Positions 1 through 6,559 of a DNA stretch of 6,940 nt are shown one piece after another. The DNA lies in the NCBI GenBank assembly GCA_028275425.1, contig JAPWUT010000091.1, forward strand, positions 1-6,940, given 5' to 3'. The stretch comes from Anaerolineae bacterium. GTDB lineage: Bacteria; Chloroflexota; Anaerolineae; SpSt-600. The notes under the pieces are model-generated. The model saw only the letters and a program-made list of their open reading frames with translations. It made no database searches and was not told the DNA's origin. Position 1 is the stretch's first letter; each line of letters begins with the position of its first letter. A program made the translations under genes and the position numbers.

Positions 1-56
1 GGTCCCACTCGTGGGCGGGTTGCAGGGGTTGGTAACTCGCCCCTTTTTAAGTTTTT

Positions 57-75
57 GTGGGGGGACACCCCCCAC
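57..75. repeat. Perfect hairpin in repeat copy 1
   Basis: GTGGGGGG (57-64) pairs with CCCCCCAC (68-75) across an ACA loop, giving 8 base pairs. No T-run follows, so this is not a standard intrinsic terminator. The counterpart in copy 2 (209-227) is weaker. Confidence 0.75.
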
Positions 76-84
76 GGCCCCCCG

Positions 85-107
85 CCATGGGGGCTTCGCC
101 CCCCTGG
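85..107. repeat. Second hairpin in repeat copy 1
   Basis: Ten-base arms 85-94 and 98-107 around a TTC loop form nine pairs with one T88/C104 mismatch. The core is GGGGGC-TTC-GCCCCC. It is followed by GACCCCCC and a short TTT, and no long T-run. Confidence 0.7.
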
Positions 108-208
108 ACCCCCCTTTCCCCACCTTCGTAGGCTGAGGGTTTGCCAGCGTTCTGGGTCCCACCCGTGGCGGGGTTGCTAATGTGGGCAAATCGCCCCCTC
201 GTTTTATT

Positions 209-227
209 CTGGGAGCACATCCCCCAG
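209..227. repeat. Weaker hairpin in repeat copy 2, counterpart of 57-75
   Basis: CTGGG (209-213) pairs with CCCAG (223-227). The inner part is imperfect, with A214/C222 and C216/T220 mismatches. The terminal pair is C-G, whereas the same position in copy 1 is G-C, a compensatory change. Confidence 0.55.
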
Positions 228-235
228 ACCCCCTG

Positions 236-257
236 CCAGGGGGCTTGCGCCCCCTGG
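236..257. repeat. Perfect hairpin in repeat copy 2, counterpart of 85-107
   Basis: CCAGGGGGC (236-244) pairs perfectly over 9 bp with GCCCCCTGG (249-257) around a TTGC loop. Position in the unit and flanking sequence (GACCCCCC on the right) match copy 1. Confidence 0.75.
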
Positions 258-410
258 ACCCCCCGTTTGCCCGCCCTCGTTGGCTGAGGGTTCGCCGGCG
301 CTCTGGGTCCCACTCGTGGCGGGGTGACAGTTCGCCACTGCTTTGAAATTTTTGCCCCCTGGAGAGGGATTTCCTGCGGTTTCCCAATTTCCCATCGCTT
401 CCCAAGGTTG

Positions 411-419
411 TGGTATAAT
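411..419 (+). promoter_or_regulatory. Extended -10 promoter for the four-gene operon
   Basis: TGGTATAAT contains a perfect TATAAT box (414-419) preceded by TGn, the extended -10 form that can work without a good -35 box. No convincing -35 hexamer is seen 16-18 bp upstream. Transcription would start near 426, leaving a leader of about 20 nt before the TTG start at 447. Placement just ahead of a strong ribosome binding site supports the call. The exact start of transcription is inferred. Confidence 0.7.
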
Positions 420-433
420 AGAATTAACTTTGC

Positions 434-440
434 GAGGTGG
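434..440 (+). promoter_or_regulatory. Ribosome binding site that fixes the TTG start of the glycosyltransferase
   Basis: GAGGTGG lies 6 bases before TTG at 447, an ideal Shine-Dalgarno arrangement. It favours 447 over the upstream in-frame ATG at 324, which lies in repeat sequence and upstream of the promoter. Confidence 0.75.
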
Positions 441-446
441 AAGGTT

Positions 447-1586
447 TTGGGCCAGTATACTGTAGGCCTTAACGCCCACCTGCTTTCGCTGTCTCAAAAT
501 TATAGAGGGGCAGGCATAAATCAATATATCTACAACTTGCTCCGTTTCCTCCCCACCGTGGACGGGGAAGGACGGTACGTGGCTTTCTTGGGGGAAAAAA
601 GGGCTCAGTTCCCCGGAATAAGGTTGTGCTTTACCCCCTTGCCTACTGCTCTCCCACCAGTCAGGATTTTATGGGAGCAGGTTTTCCAGCCCTGGGCCCT
701 TTGGCAAGAAAGGGTTGAACTCCTCCATAGCCTCGCCTTTGTCGGGCCACTGTTTTCCCCTTGCCCCTTCTTGGTTACAGTTTACGACCTAAGCTTCCTC
801 CAGTACCCCGGAAGCTTCAGGCTCTGGAATAGGCTTTACCTCTCACTCTTTACCCGCATTTCAGTTAAAAAGGCCCGCCGGGTCATAGCAATCTCCGAGA
901 ATACTAAAAGGGACTTGGTGAAGCTTCTGGGAGTGGATGAGAGGAAAGTAAGGGTTACCTACTGCGGCTACGATGAAAGTTTGAGGCCGCTCCCCGAGGC
1001 AGAAATAGAAGAATTCCGGAGGCGGAAGGGCCTCCCTGAGCGCTTCATCCTCTTCTTAGGAACTATTGAACCGCGCAAGAACTTGGTCCGCTTACTGGAA
1101 GCTTTCTCCAAAATTAAAGGGGAAGGGGTAAAGCTTGTCCTGGCCGGCGGCCTTGGGTGGGGCTACGGGCCGATATTAGCTTCTGTGGAAAGGCTTAACT
1201 TAAAGGAAGATGTGCTGCTTCCCGGCTTTGTCCCACCGGAGGAGAAAGTTTACTGGTACAATGCAGCCGAAGTCTTTGTCTATCCCTCCCTTTACGAAGG
1301 GTTCGGTTTACCTCCCTTGGAAGCGATGGCCTGTGGCACGCCAGTTGTGGCCTCAAAGGCCGCGAGTTTGCCAGAAGTAGTCGGGGATGGAGGGGTTTTG
1401 GTTGACCCCCTTAACCCCGATGCCATGGCCGAGGCCCTTTTGCGCTTGCTTTCCAATCCCGAAGAAAGGGAAAGGCTTAGAATAAAAGGGCTGCGGCAGG
1501 CTCAAAAGTTTTCGTGGGAACTGATGGCTAAAGAGACCGTCTCTATCTATAGGGAGGCTTTGGCTGAAAGGAGGCCACGCTTATGA
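447..1586 (+). CDS. Glycosyltransferase family 4 (GT-B fold) protein
   Basis: A 379-residue enzyme predicted to move a sugar from a nucleotide-sugar donor to a lipid-linked or polysaccharide acceptor at the cytoplasmic membrane face. The N-terminal acceptor domain opens with VGLNAHLL and a glycine-rich GAGINQY loop (residues 22-28). The C-terminal donor domain starts near GTIEPRKN (205-212) and carries the E-x7-E motif in EGFGLPPLE (E284, E292), followed by ACGTPVVAS and a LPEVVGDGG stretch, all typical of GT4. Length is normal for the family. The HD pair often found in the N-domain is YD here (Y113-D114). An in-frame ATG at 324 would add 41 residues unlike the family and place the promoter inside the gene, so TTG 447 is preferred. 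The last 4 bases overlap the next gene (ATGA). Donor and acceptor cannot be read from sequence; a mannosyl- or glucosyltransferase is plausible. Confidence 0.93.
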   Translation: MGQYTVGLNAHLLSLSQNYRGAGINQYIYNLLRFLPTVDGEGRYVAFLGEKRAQFPGIRLCFTPLPTALPPVRILWEQVFQPWALWQERVELLHSLAFVGPLFSPCPFLVTVYDLSFLQYPGSFRLWNRLYLSLFTRISVKKARRVIAISENTKRDLVKLLGVDERKVRVTYCGYDESLRPLPEAEIEEFRRRKGLPERFILFLGTIEPRKNLVRLLEAFSKIKGEGVKLVLAGGLGWGYGPILASVERLNLKEDVLLPGFVPPEEKVYWYNAAEVFVYPSLYEGFGLPPLEAMACGTPVVASKAASLPEVVGDGGVLVDPLNPDAMAEALLRLLSNPEERERLRIKGLRQAQKFSWELMAKETVSIYREALAERRPRL

Positions 1587-3007
1587 AAAAGTTCCGCCAA
1601 AAGGTCGCTTTCTTCACCGCTTTGGCCGATTTTCTCTTAATAAATGTGGCCTTCGCCCTCGCCTATTGGGTGCGGTACGAGCTTGAGTGGATAAAGCCGG
1701 TAGCGGAAGCTCACTACGTCCCTTACCGCTTCTATTTCCCCTTCTCCTTAATCCTTTCCTTCCTCCTCATGCTCACCTACGTGGTCCAGAAGCTTTACGA
1801 TTACGAGCCAAAGAAGTCCTTCTCCGATGAGTTCACCACCATCTTCACCGGGACAGCGACCGGGATATTGCTCCTGGTGGCCATTTTCTTCTTCTACCGC
1901 CCCCTCTTCTACTCCCGCCTCCTCCTGATTTACGCCTTCGCCTTCATCGTCTTTCTCCTTAGCCTGATCCGTGTCCTTCGGAACATAGTTTTGGGGATGC
2001 TCCGTAAGAGGGGCATTGGGGTAACTCGGGTCCTCATAGTAGGGGCTGGGGATATAGGGAGGAAGGTGCTTCGGAATCTATTGGCCCAACCCCACTTGGG
2101 CTACCACGTAGTAGGGTTTGTGGACGATAACCCCGAAAAGGGGCAAGGTTACATTGGACGCTTCAAGGGGCTGGGAGGGATTGAAAAGATACCGCAAATT
2201 CTGCAGGACGAGGCCGTAGATGAGGTAATAGTAACCTTGCCCTGGATGTACCACCGGAAAATCCTAAGCATAGTGGAGCAATGCGAGCGTTACAACGTCA
2301 AAGCCAAAATTGTGCCCGACCTTTTCCAGATTAGCCTCAGCCAGATTGAAGTGGATGACCTTAGCGGCCTCCCACTCATAAGCATAAGGCCTGTAGCCTT
2401 TAGGCGATGGGAAAAGTTGGTAAAGAGGGCTATGGACTTAGTGATAGCTTCGGTGGCCCTAATCATCTTCTCCCCCCTCATGCTTATAATCGCCCTGGCC
2501 ATAAAGCTGGATTCCCCAGGCCCTGTCTTCTTCAAGCAGGTTAGGGTAGGGAAAGGGGGGAAAGAGTTCGTAATGTACAAATTCCGCTCAATGAGGGGAG
2601 GGGCAGAGGAAGAGCAGGAGCGGCTTAGGGAGCTAAGCGAAGTGGATGGCCCAATCTTCAAAATTAAGAATGACCCGCGCTGTACCAGGGTGGGAAGGAT
2701 AATAAGGAGGCTGAGCCTGGACGAGCTCCCACAGCTTTACAATGTCCTCAAGGGGGAAATGAGCCTGGTTGGGCCAAGGCCGCCTCTCCCCTCAGAGGTA
2801 GCACAATACAAAGAGTGGCACAAAAAGCGCCTCGCCGTCTCCCCAGGAATGACTGGATTGTGGCAAGTCAGTGGAAGAAGCCTCCTTTCCTTTGACGAGA
2901 TGGTCCTTCTGGACCTATACTACATTGAGAACTGGTCGCCTCTTCTGGACATAAAAATCCTCATCCGGACCATACCCAAGGTCCTGATAGGGGAGGGAGC
3001 TTACTGA
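1583..3007 (+). CDS. Polyprenyl-phosphate hexose-1-phosphate transferase (WcaJ/WbaP-type, undecaprenyl-phosphate glucose phosphotransferase-like)
   Basis: A 474-residue membrane enzyme that transfers a sugar-1-phosphate from a UDP-sugar to undecaprenyl phosphate, the first step of exopolysaccharide, O-antigen or glycan assembly. About four membrane helices lie at roughly 9-31, 52-69, 90-106 and 110-133. A Rossmann-like CoA-binding-type domain follows, with VGAGDIGR at 153-160. The C-terminal bacterial sugar transferase domain (about 277-474) begins with KRAMD and a hydrophobic re-entrant helix ending near SPGP (311-314), then KFRSM (333-337), the catalytic Asp-Glu pair in LSLDELPQ (D380, E381), SLVGPRP (394-400) and PGMTGLWQVSGR. 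All key motifs are intact and the length is usual for the full three-part form. AAAGGAGG (1567-1574) sits 8 bases before the ATG, which overlaps the stop of the upstream glycosyltransferase, so the two are translationally coupled. The sugar is probably glucose or galactose, but this is inferred. Confidence 0.95.
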   Translation: MKKFRQKVAFFTALADFLLINVAFALAYWVRYELEWIKPVAEAHYVPYRFYFPFSLILSFLLMLTYVVQKLYDYEPKKSFSDEFTTIFTGTATGILLLVAIFFFYRPLFYSRLLLIYAFAFIVFLLSLIRVLRNIVLGMLRKRGIGVTRVLIVGAGDIGRKVLRNLLAQPHLGYHVVGFVDDNPEKGQGYIGRFKGLGGIEKIPQILQDEAVDEVIVTLPWMYHRKILSIVEQCERYNVKAKIVPDLFQISLSQIEVDDLSGLPLISIRPVAFRRWEKLVKRAMDLVIASVALIIFSPLMLIIALAIKLDSPGPVFFKQVRVGKGGKEFVMYKFRSMRGGAEEEQERLRELSEVDGPIFKIKNDPRCTRVGRIIRRLSLDELPQLYNVLKGEMSLVGPRPPLPSEVAQYKEWHKKRLAVSPGMTGLWQVSGRSLLSFDEMVLLDLYYIENWSPLLDIKILIRTIPKVLIGEGAY

Positions 3008-3018
3008 AGGAGGGGAAA

Positions 3019-4200
3019 ATGGCCTGGCTTTCGCCTTCAGACCAGAAAGCTCTGGTTAATTTCCTCAGGGAACTGGTTCAGATACCAAGCCCTTCCGGGC
3101 AGGAGGGGGCATTAGCCCAGAGGCTTGCCGAAGAAATGGAGCGCTTGGGCTTCCCCGAAGTGAAGGTTGATAAGGTCGGGAACGTGATAGGGAAAATTGG
3201 CTCGGGCAATAGGCCTACCATCTTGTTTGACGGGCATATGGATACGGTGGAAGTGGCGGATTACTCCTCCTGGACCCGTGACCCTTATGGGGGGGAAATA
3301 GATGGCAGGCTCCTCTATGGGCTTGGTGCTTCCGATATGAAGGGGGGATTGGCCTCCATGGTCTATGGGCTTGCTGCCCTTATCAAAGCCGGGGCCAAGA
3401 TTCCGGGCACTGTCTACTTTGTAGGAGTAGTGCAAGAAGAGCCAAGCGAGGGCACCGCCCTCAAGGCTTCCCTCCAGGAAGAAGGGATAATGCCCGACTT
3501 TGCCATAGTCGGGGAGCCTTCTTCCCTCCGGATAATCCAGGGGCACAGAGGCCGAATGGGGATAATCGTCACTACAAAGGGGAAGGCCTGCCATGCCTCT
3601 GCCCCCGAGCTGGGCCAAAACGCCATATACGCCGCTTCCAGGATAATCTTCGGCATAGAGCTTATGTCTTCTCAGTTCCTGAACGATGCTTACCTTGGAA
3701 AGGGCTCGGCCGCAGTTACCTGGATAAGAAGCGAATCCCCAAGCCGCAATGCGGTCCCGCCAATCTGCTCCTTCTACGTTGACCGGAGGCTAACCCTCGG
3801 AGAAACGGAGGCCAAAGCTCTGGCCGAAATCCGAAGCATAGTCATCAGGGAAGGGGCAAATGCTGAAATTACGGTAAACGAATACGAGGCTCGCAGTTAC
3901 ACCGGCTACACTTGGAAGGTGAGGGAATACTTCCCGGCTTGGTTTATACCTCAGACTCATCCCCTGGTGCAAGCTGGCCTAAGGGCTGCAGAGAGGGTCC
4001 TGGGCTTCAAGCCTCCCCTTGGATGCTGGAAGTTCTCAACCGATGGGGTTTACACTATGGGCGAGGCCGGGATTCCCACCATCGGGTTCGGCCCGGGGGA
4101 TGAGCAATGGGCTCACTCCCCCGATGAACGAATCCGGATTGACGACCTCTTCGCCGCTGCCGAAGTCTACGCCGAGATGGTTCTGGAAATCATGAGGTAA
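3019..4200 (+). CDS. ygeY: M20 family metallohydrolase, YgeY-type (peptidase/deacylase)
   Basis: A 393-residue cytoplasmic zinc hydrolase of the M20 group (relatives: ArgE, DapE, carboxypeptidase G2), which cleaves amide bonds of small acylated amino compounds or peptides. Predicted metal ligands and catalytic residues are present: H73 and D75 in DGHMDTV, D106 in SDMKGG, E140-E141 in VQEEP, E166 in VGEPSSL and H366 in AHSPDE. The dimerisation domain sits at about 175-290 and contains SAPELGQNAIY and SPSRNAV followed by DRRLTLGE. These stretches and the C-terminal FSTDGV and GFGPG resemble the YgeY subfamily, named for selenium-linked gene clusters in E. coli and clostridia. No selenium or purine-catabolism gene is visible here, so the symbol is family-level and the substrate is unknown. 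AAGGAGGGG (3007-3015) precedes the ATG, 11 bases after the previous stop. No signal peptide is seen. Confidence 0.88.
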   Translation: MAWLSPSDQKALVNFLRELVQIPSPSGQEGALAQRLAEEMERLGFPEVKVDKVGNVIGKIGSGNRPTILFDGHMDTVEVADYSSWTRDPYGGEIDGRLLYGLGASDMKGGLASMVYGLAALIKAGAKIPGTVYFVGVVQEEPSEGTALKASLQEEGIMPDFAIVGEPSSLRIIQGHRGRMGIIVTTKGKACHASAPELGQNAIYAASRIIFGIELMSSQFLNDAYLGKGSAAVTWIRSESPSRNAVPPICSFYVDRRLTLGETEAKALAEIRSIVIREGANAEITVNEYEARSYTGYTWKVREYFPAWFIPQTHPLVQAGLRAAERVLGFKPPLGCWKFSTDGVYTMGEAGIPTIGFGPGDEQWAHSPDERIRIDDLFAAAEVYAEMVLEIMR

Positions 4201-4204
4201 ATTC

Positions 4205-6559
4205 GTGGGCGAAATTTACGCCACCCTATTCTTCATCTCTGCCGGCTCGCTGGCTTTCCAAGTGACTTTAACCCGAATTTTTTCCCTGGCCCAATGGTAT
4301 CACTTTGCCTTCATGGCCATAAGCCTGGCCCTTTTGGGCATAGGTGCCAGCGGCTCCTTCCTCTACATCGCCCCTCCTTCTTGGAAGGAACGTTTGGCAA
4401 AGCTCTTCCCTTGGTTTGGCCCCGCCTTCTCCGCAAGCGTTCTATTCTCCTACCTTGCCGCCAATTACATACCTTTTGACTCCTACCGCATCGCTTGGGA
4501 GCCAATCCAGTACTTCTACCTTTTGGCTTACTTTCTGGCCATATCTCTGCCCTTCTTCTGGAGTGGGCTTTCGGTAGGGGTAAGCTTGGCAGCTTTCCCC
4601 GCCCGTTCGGCAACTCTTTACGCTGCCAGTTTGGGTGGTTCGGCTTTGGGTTGCATCCTGCCTCTGGCTACGTTGCCGACCGTAGGCGGGGAGGGTTCGG
4701 TGGTCGTGTGCGCCATGATAGGGATGCTGGCTTGGCTCGGAAGCGTTAAAGGGTGGAGGAAAATCCCGGCCTCTTTCCTTGGCCTTTTGCTAATCCTCTT
4801 GGCCTTCAATCTACCCTCTTTCCTGGAGATAAAGCTTTCCCCCTACAAGGAGCTATCCCAAACCCTCCACCAGAAGGGGGCTAAGCTCCTCCTGCGACGC
4901 TGGAACGCCTTCTCCCGGATTGACGTAGTAGATGCGCCCACCATCCATTCGGCCCCAGGCTTGAGCCTGTCTTTCCAAGGGAAATTGCCGCCGCAGAAGG
5001 CCATTTTCATTGACGGGAGCGACCCAACCCCGGTTACCTCGGTTACAAGCCTGGACTTTCTGGACTACACCCCTTCGGCTCTCCCTCACCTGTTGCGGCC
5101 CCGAGCCAAGGTGCTAATCCTGGAAGCAAGGGGTGGGTTTGAGGTCTTGACGGCCCTTAAGTTAGGGGCACCCCAGATTACAGCAGTGGAAGGTAATCCC
5201 CTGGTGATATGGGCAGTGCAGGATTTCTTAGGGGAATTTTCGGGTGGGATTTACCGCAATCCGGCGGTGAAAGTGGTGAACGTGGAAGGGCGGAGCTTCC
5301 TCAAAAGCACCGATGAGAAATTTGACCTCATAATCCTGAGCTTAGCCGATAGCCGTAGGGTCATAACCTCCGGAGCTTACAGCCTTTCGGAAAATTACCT
5401 CTACACCCTGGAAGCATTTGAGGATTACCTCAACCACCTTACCGACGACGGAATCCTGGTGGTCCACCGCTGGTTTCAAGTCCCACCAAGCGAGAGCCTC
5501 AAGGTTGGGGCCTTGGCTGTAAAGGCGCTGAAGAAAGCAGGGGTAGAGAACCCTGCCCCCCACCTGATAGCTCTCAGGAGCTGGGCAACGGTCCTGATAC
5601 TGGTGGGGAAGAGGCCTTTTACCGTGGAGGAAATTGAAAGGGTCAAAGCGTTCTGCCGGGGCAAGTTTGACCTTGTGTATTACCAAGGGATGAGGGAAGA
5701 AGAAGCCAACGTCTACAACGTCCTTCCTGAGCCATACCATTACCGAGCTTTCCTGTCCTTGCTGCGGGATGAAGATAAGTTTATAAAGGCCTACCCGTTT
5801 GACATTTCTCCTCCGACTGACGACCGGCCTTTCTTCTTCCACTTTTTCCGCTGGGTCCAGACGCCTCACATCCTCAGGATGATGGGGAAGGTTTGGCTGC
5901 CCTTCGGAGGAAGTGGCTACTTGGTCCTGCTAATCCTCCTCGGGGTAGCGGCTTTTGCTGCTGTGGCCTTCATAATCTTTCCGCTGAAGTTCGCCCCCTC
6001 ACCTGGAGCAATCCCGCTTAGAGTGTGGGCCGGAGTTTTAGCCTATTTCGGTCTGCTTGGCATTGGCTACATCATGGCAGAAGTGCCCCTAATCCAGAAG
6101 CTCATCCTCTTTTTGGACCGGCCAATCTATGCGTTTTCCATCGTAGTGGCTTCCCTGCTGGTCTCTTCCGGGGTTGGGAGCCTGCTTTCGGGAAGAGCGC
6201 CCTGGAGCTTTGCGCTTCTGGCCGTTTCGGTCCTGGCCTTTATTTACCCCTGGGTGATTGGTAAAGTCTTTCCCGGCCTCATAGGTTTACCTCTGGCTTT
6301 GAGGGTCATCTTGGCCGGGGTTATCCTCTCTCCTCTTGGCCTTTTAATGGGCATGCCTTTCCCCAGGGGGATAAGGGAAGTAAGCGAGCGCTGGCCTAAT
6401 CTCATACCTTGGGCTTGGGGTGTAAATGGTTCCCTATCGGTAGTTGGGTCAATCCTGGCGGCAATGCTGGCCCTTTCCTTCGGTTTCCGCTGGGCTTTAA
6501 CGGCGGGTAGCCTCGCCTACCTCGGGGTTTGGCTGGTTCACAGGCATCTTAAGGGCTAA
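4205..6559 (+). CDS. Membrane-bound spermidine-synthase-like protein (aminopropyltransferase/methyltransferase-fold domain between membrane blocks)
   Basis: A 784-residue protein in three parts. Residues 1 to about 205 hold some six or seven hydrophobic segments. A soluble middle part (about 210-560) contains a spermidine-synthase-like Rossmann fold, and 570-784 holds another six or seven membrane segments with a conserved-looking LGLLMGMPFPRG. In the fold, VLILEARGGFE (303-313) stands where the GGGDG nucleotide loop is expected, VEGNP (328-332) supplies the acidic residue after strand 2, and EGRSF (361-365) matches the D-G-R/D-x-F motif. SENYLYTLEAF (395-405) resembles the Y/F-x-x-L-x-x-x-L part of SpeE. 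The usual aminopropyl-transfer Asp region reads LSLADSRR (379-386), so true spermidine synthesis is doubtful. PPTDDRPFFF (536-545) is typical of these membrane fusions. Start is GTG with GAGG (4194-4197) 7 bases upstream, overlapping the end of the hydrolase gene. Last gene of the operon; function unknown. Confidence 0.85.
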   Translation: MGEIYATLFFISAGSLAFQVTLTRIFSLAQWYHFAFMAISLALLGIGASGSFLYIAPPSWKERLAKLFPWFGPAFSASVLFSYLAANYIPFDSYRIAWEPIQYFYLLAYFLAISLPFFWSGLSVGVSLAAFPARSATLYAASLGGSALGCILPLATLPTVGGEGSVVVCAMIGMLAWLGSVKGWRKIPASFLGLLLILLAFNLPSFLEIKLSPYKELSQTLHQKGAKLLLRRWNAFSRIDVVDAPTIHSAPGLSLSFQGKLPPQKAIFIDGSDPTPVTSVTSLDFLDYTPSALPHLLRPRAKVLILEARGGFEVLTALKLGAPQITAVEGNPLVIWAVQDFLGEFSGGIYRNPAVKVVNVEGRSFLKSTDEKFDLIILSLADSRRVITSGAYSLSENYLYTLEAFEDYLNHLTDDGILVVHRWFQVPPSESLKVGALAVKALKKAGVENPAPHLIALRSWATVLILVGKRPFTVEEIERVKAFCRGKFDLVYYQGMREEEANVYNVLPEPYHYRAFLSLLRDEDKFIKAYPFDISPPTDDRPFFFHFFRWVQTPHILRMMGKVWLPFGGSGYLVLLILLGVAAFAAVAFIIFPLKFAPSPGAIPLRVWAGVLAYFGLLGIGYIMAEVPLIQKLILFLDRPIYAFSIVVASLLVSSGVGSLLSGRAPWSFALLAVSVLAFIYPWVIGKVFPGLIGLPLALRVILAGVILSPLGLLMGMPFPRGIREVSERWPNLIPWAWGVNGSLSVVGSILAAMLALSFGFRWALTAGSLAYLGVWLVHRHLKG

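Larger units (their letters stand above)
1..363. repeat. Tandem array of GC-rich ~151-154 bp hairpin repeat, 2 full copies plus a deleted third
   Basis: Copy 1 spans 1-154, copy 2 155-305, and a shortened copy 3 begins at 306; each starts with GGTCCCAC. The best conserved part straddles the junctions: 131-173 and 281-323 both read GGCTGAGGGTT..GCC.GCG.TCTGGGTCCCAC.CGTGGCGGGG with only a few changes. Each full copy contains two G-run/C-run hairpins. Copy 3 keeps the first ~20 bases, then seems to jump to GCCCCCTGGA at 354-363, which matches 249-258 of copy 2, so the hairpin region would be lost. Open frames on the - strand here are not credible genes: the periods (154 and 151) are not multiples of three, so any frame shifts from copy to copy. 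No tRNA, rRNA or CRISPR pattern is seen. The left end of the array lies outside the window. Confidence 0.85.

Noticed and set aside
57..107. Intrinsic transcription terminator for an upstream gene
   Set aside because: The hairpins are strong but none is followed by a proper T-run on either strand, and they recur as part of a repeat unit.
47..313. Long open frames on the - strand across the repeat array (also 204-524)
   Set aside because: They are low-complexity Gly/Pro/Ala-rich translations of the GC-rich repeat. The repeat periods of 154 and 151 are not multiples of three, so the frame is not kept between copies, and no family is recognisable.
1..363. CRISPR array
   Set aside because: Units are about 151-154 bp and similar along much of their length, without short identical repeats and regular unique spacers.
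5342..5869. 175-residue - strand open frame inside the spermidine-synthase-like gene
   Set aside because: It runs opposite to a well-supported gene with family motifs at this position, and its own translation shows no recognisable domain.
6506..6521. GGTAG/CTACC hairpin as terminator between the convergent genes
   Set aside because: Only a 5-bp stem with no T-run, and it lies within coding sequence of the + strand gene.
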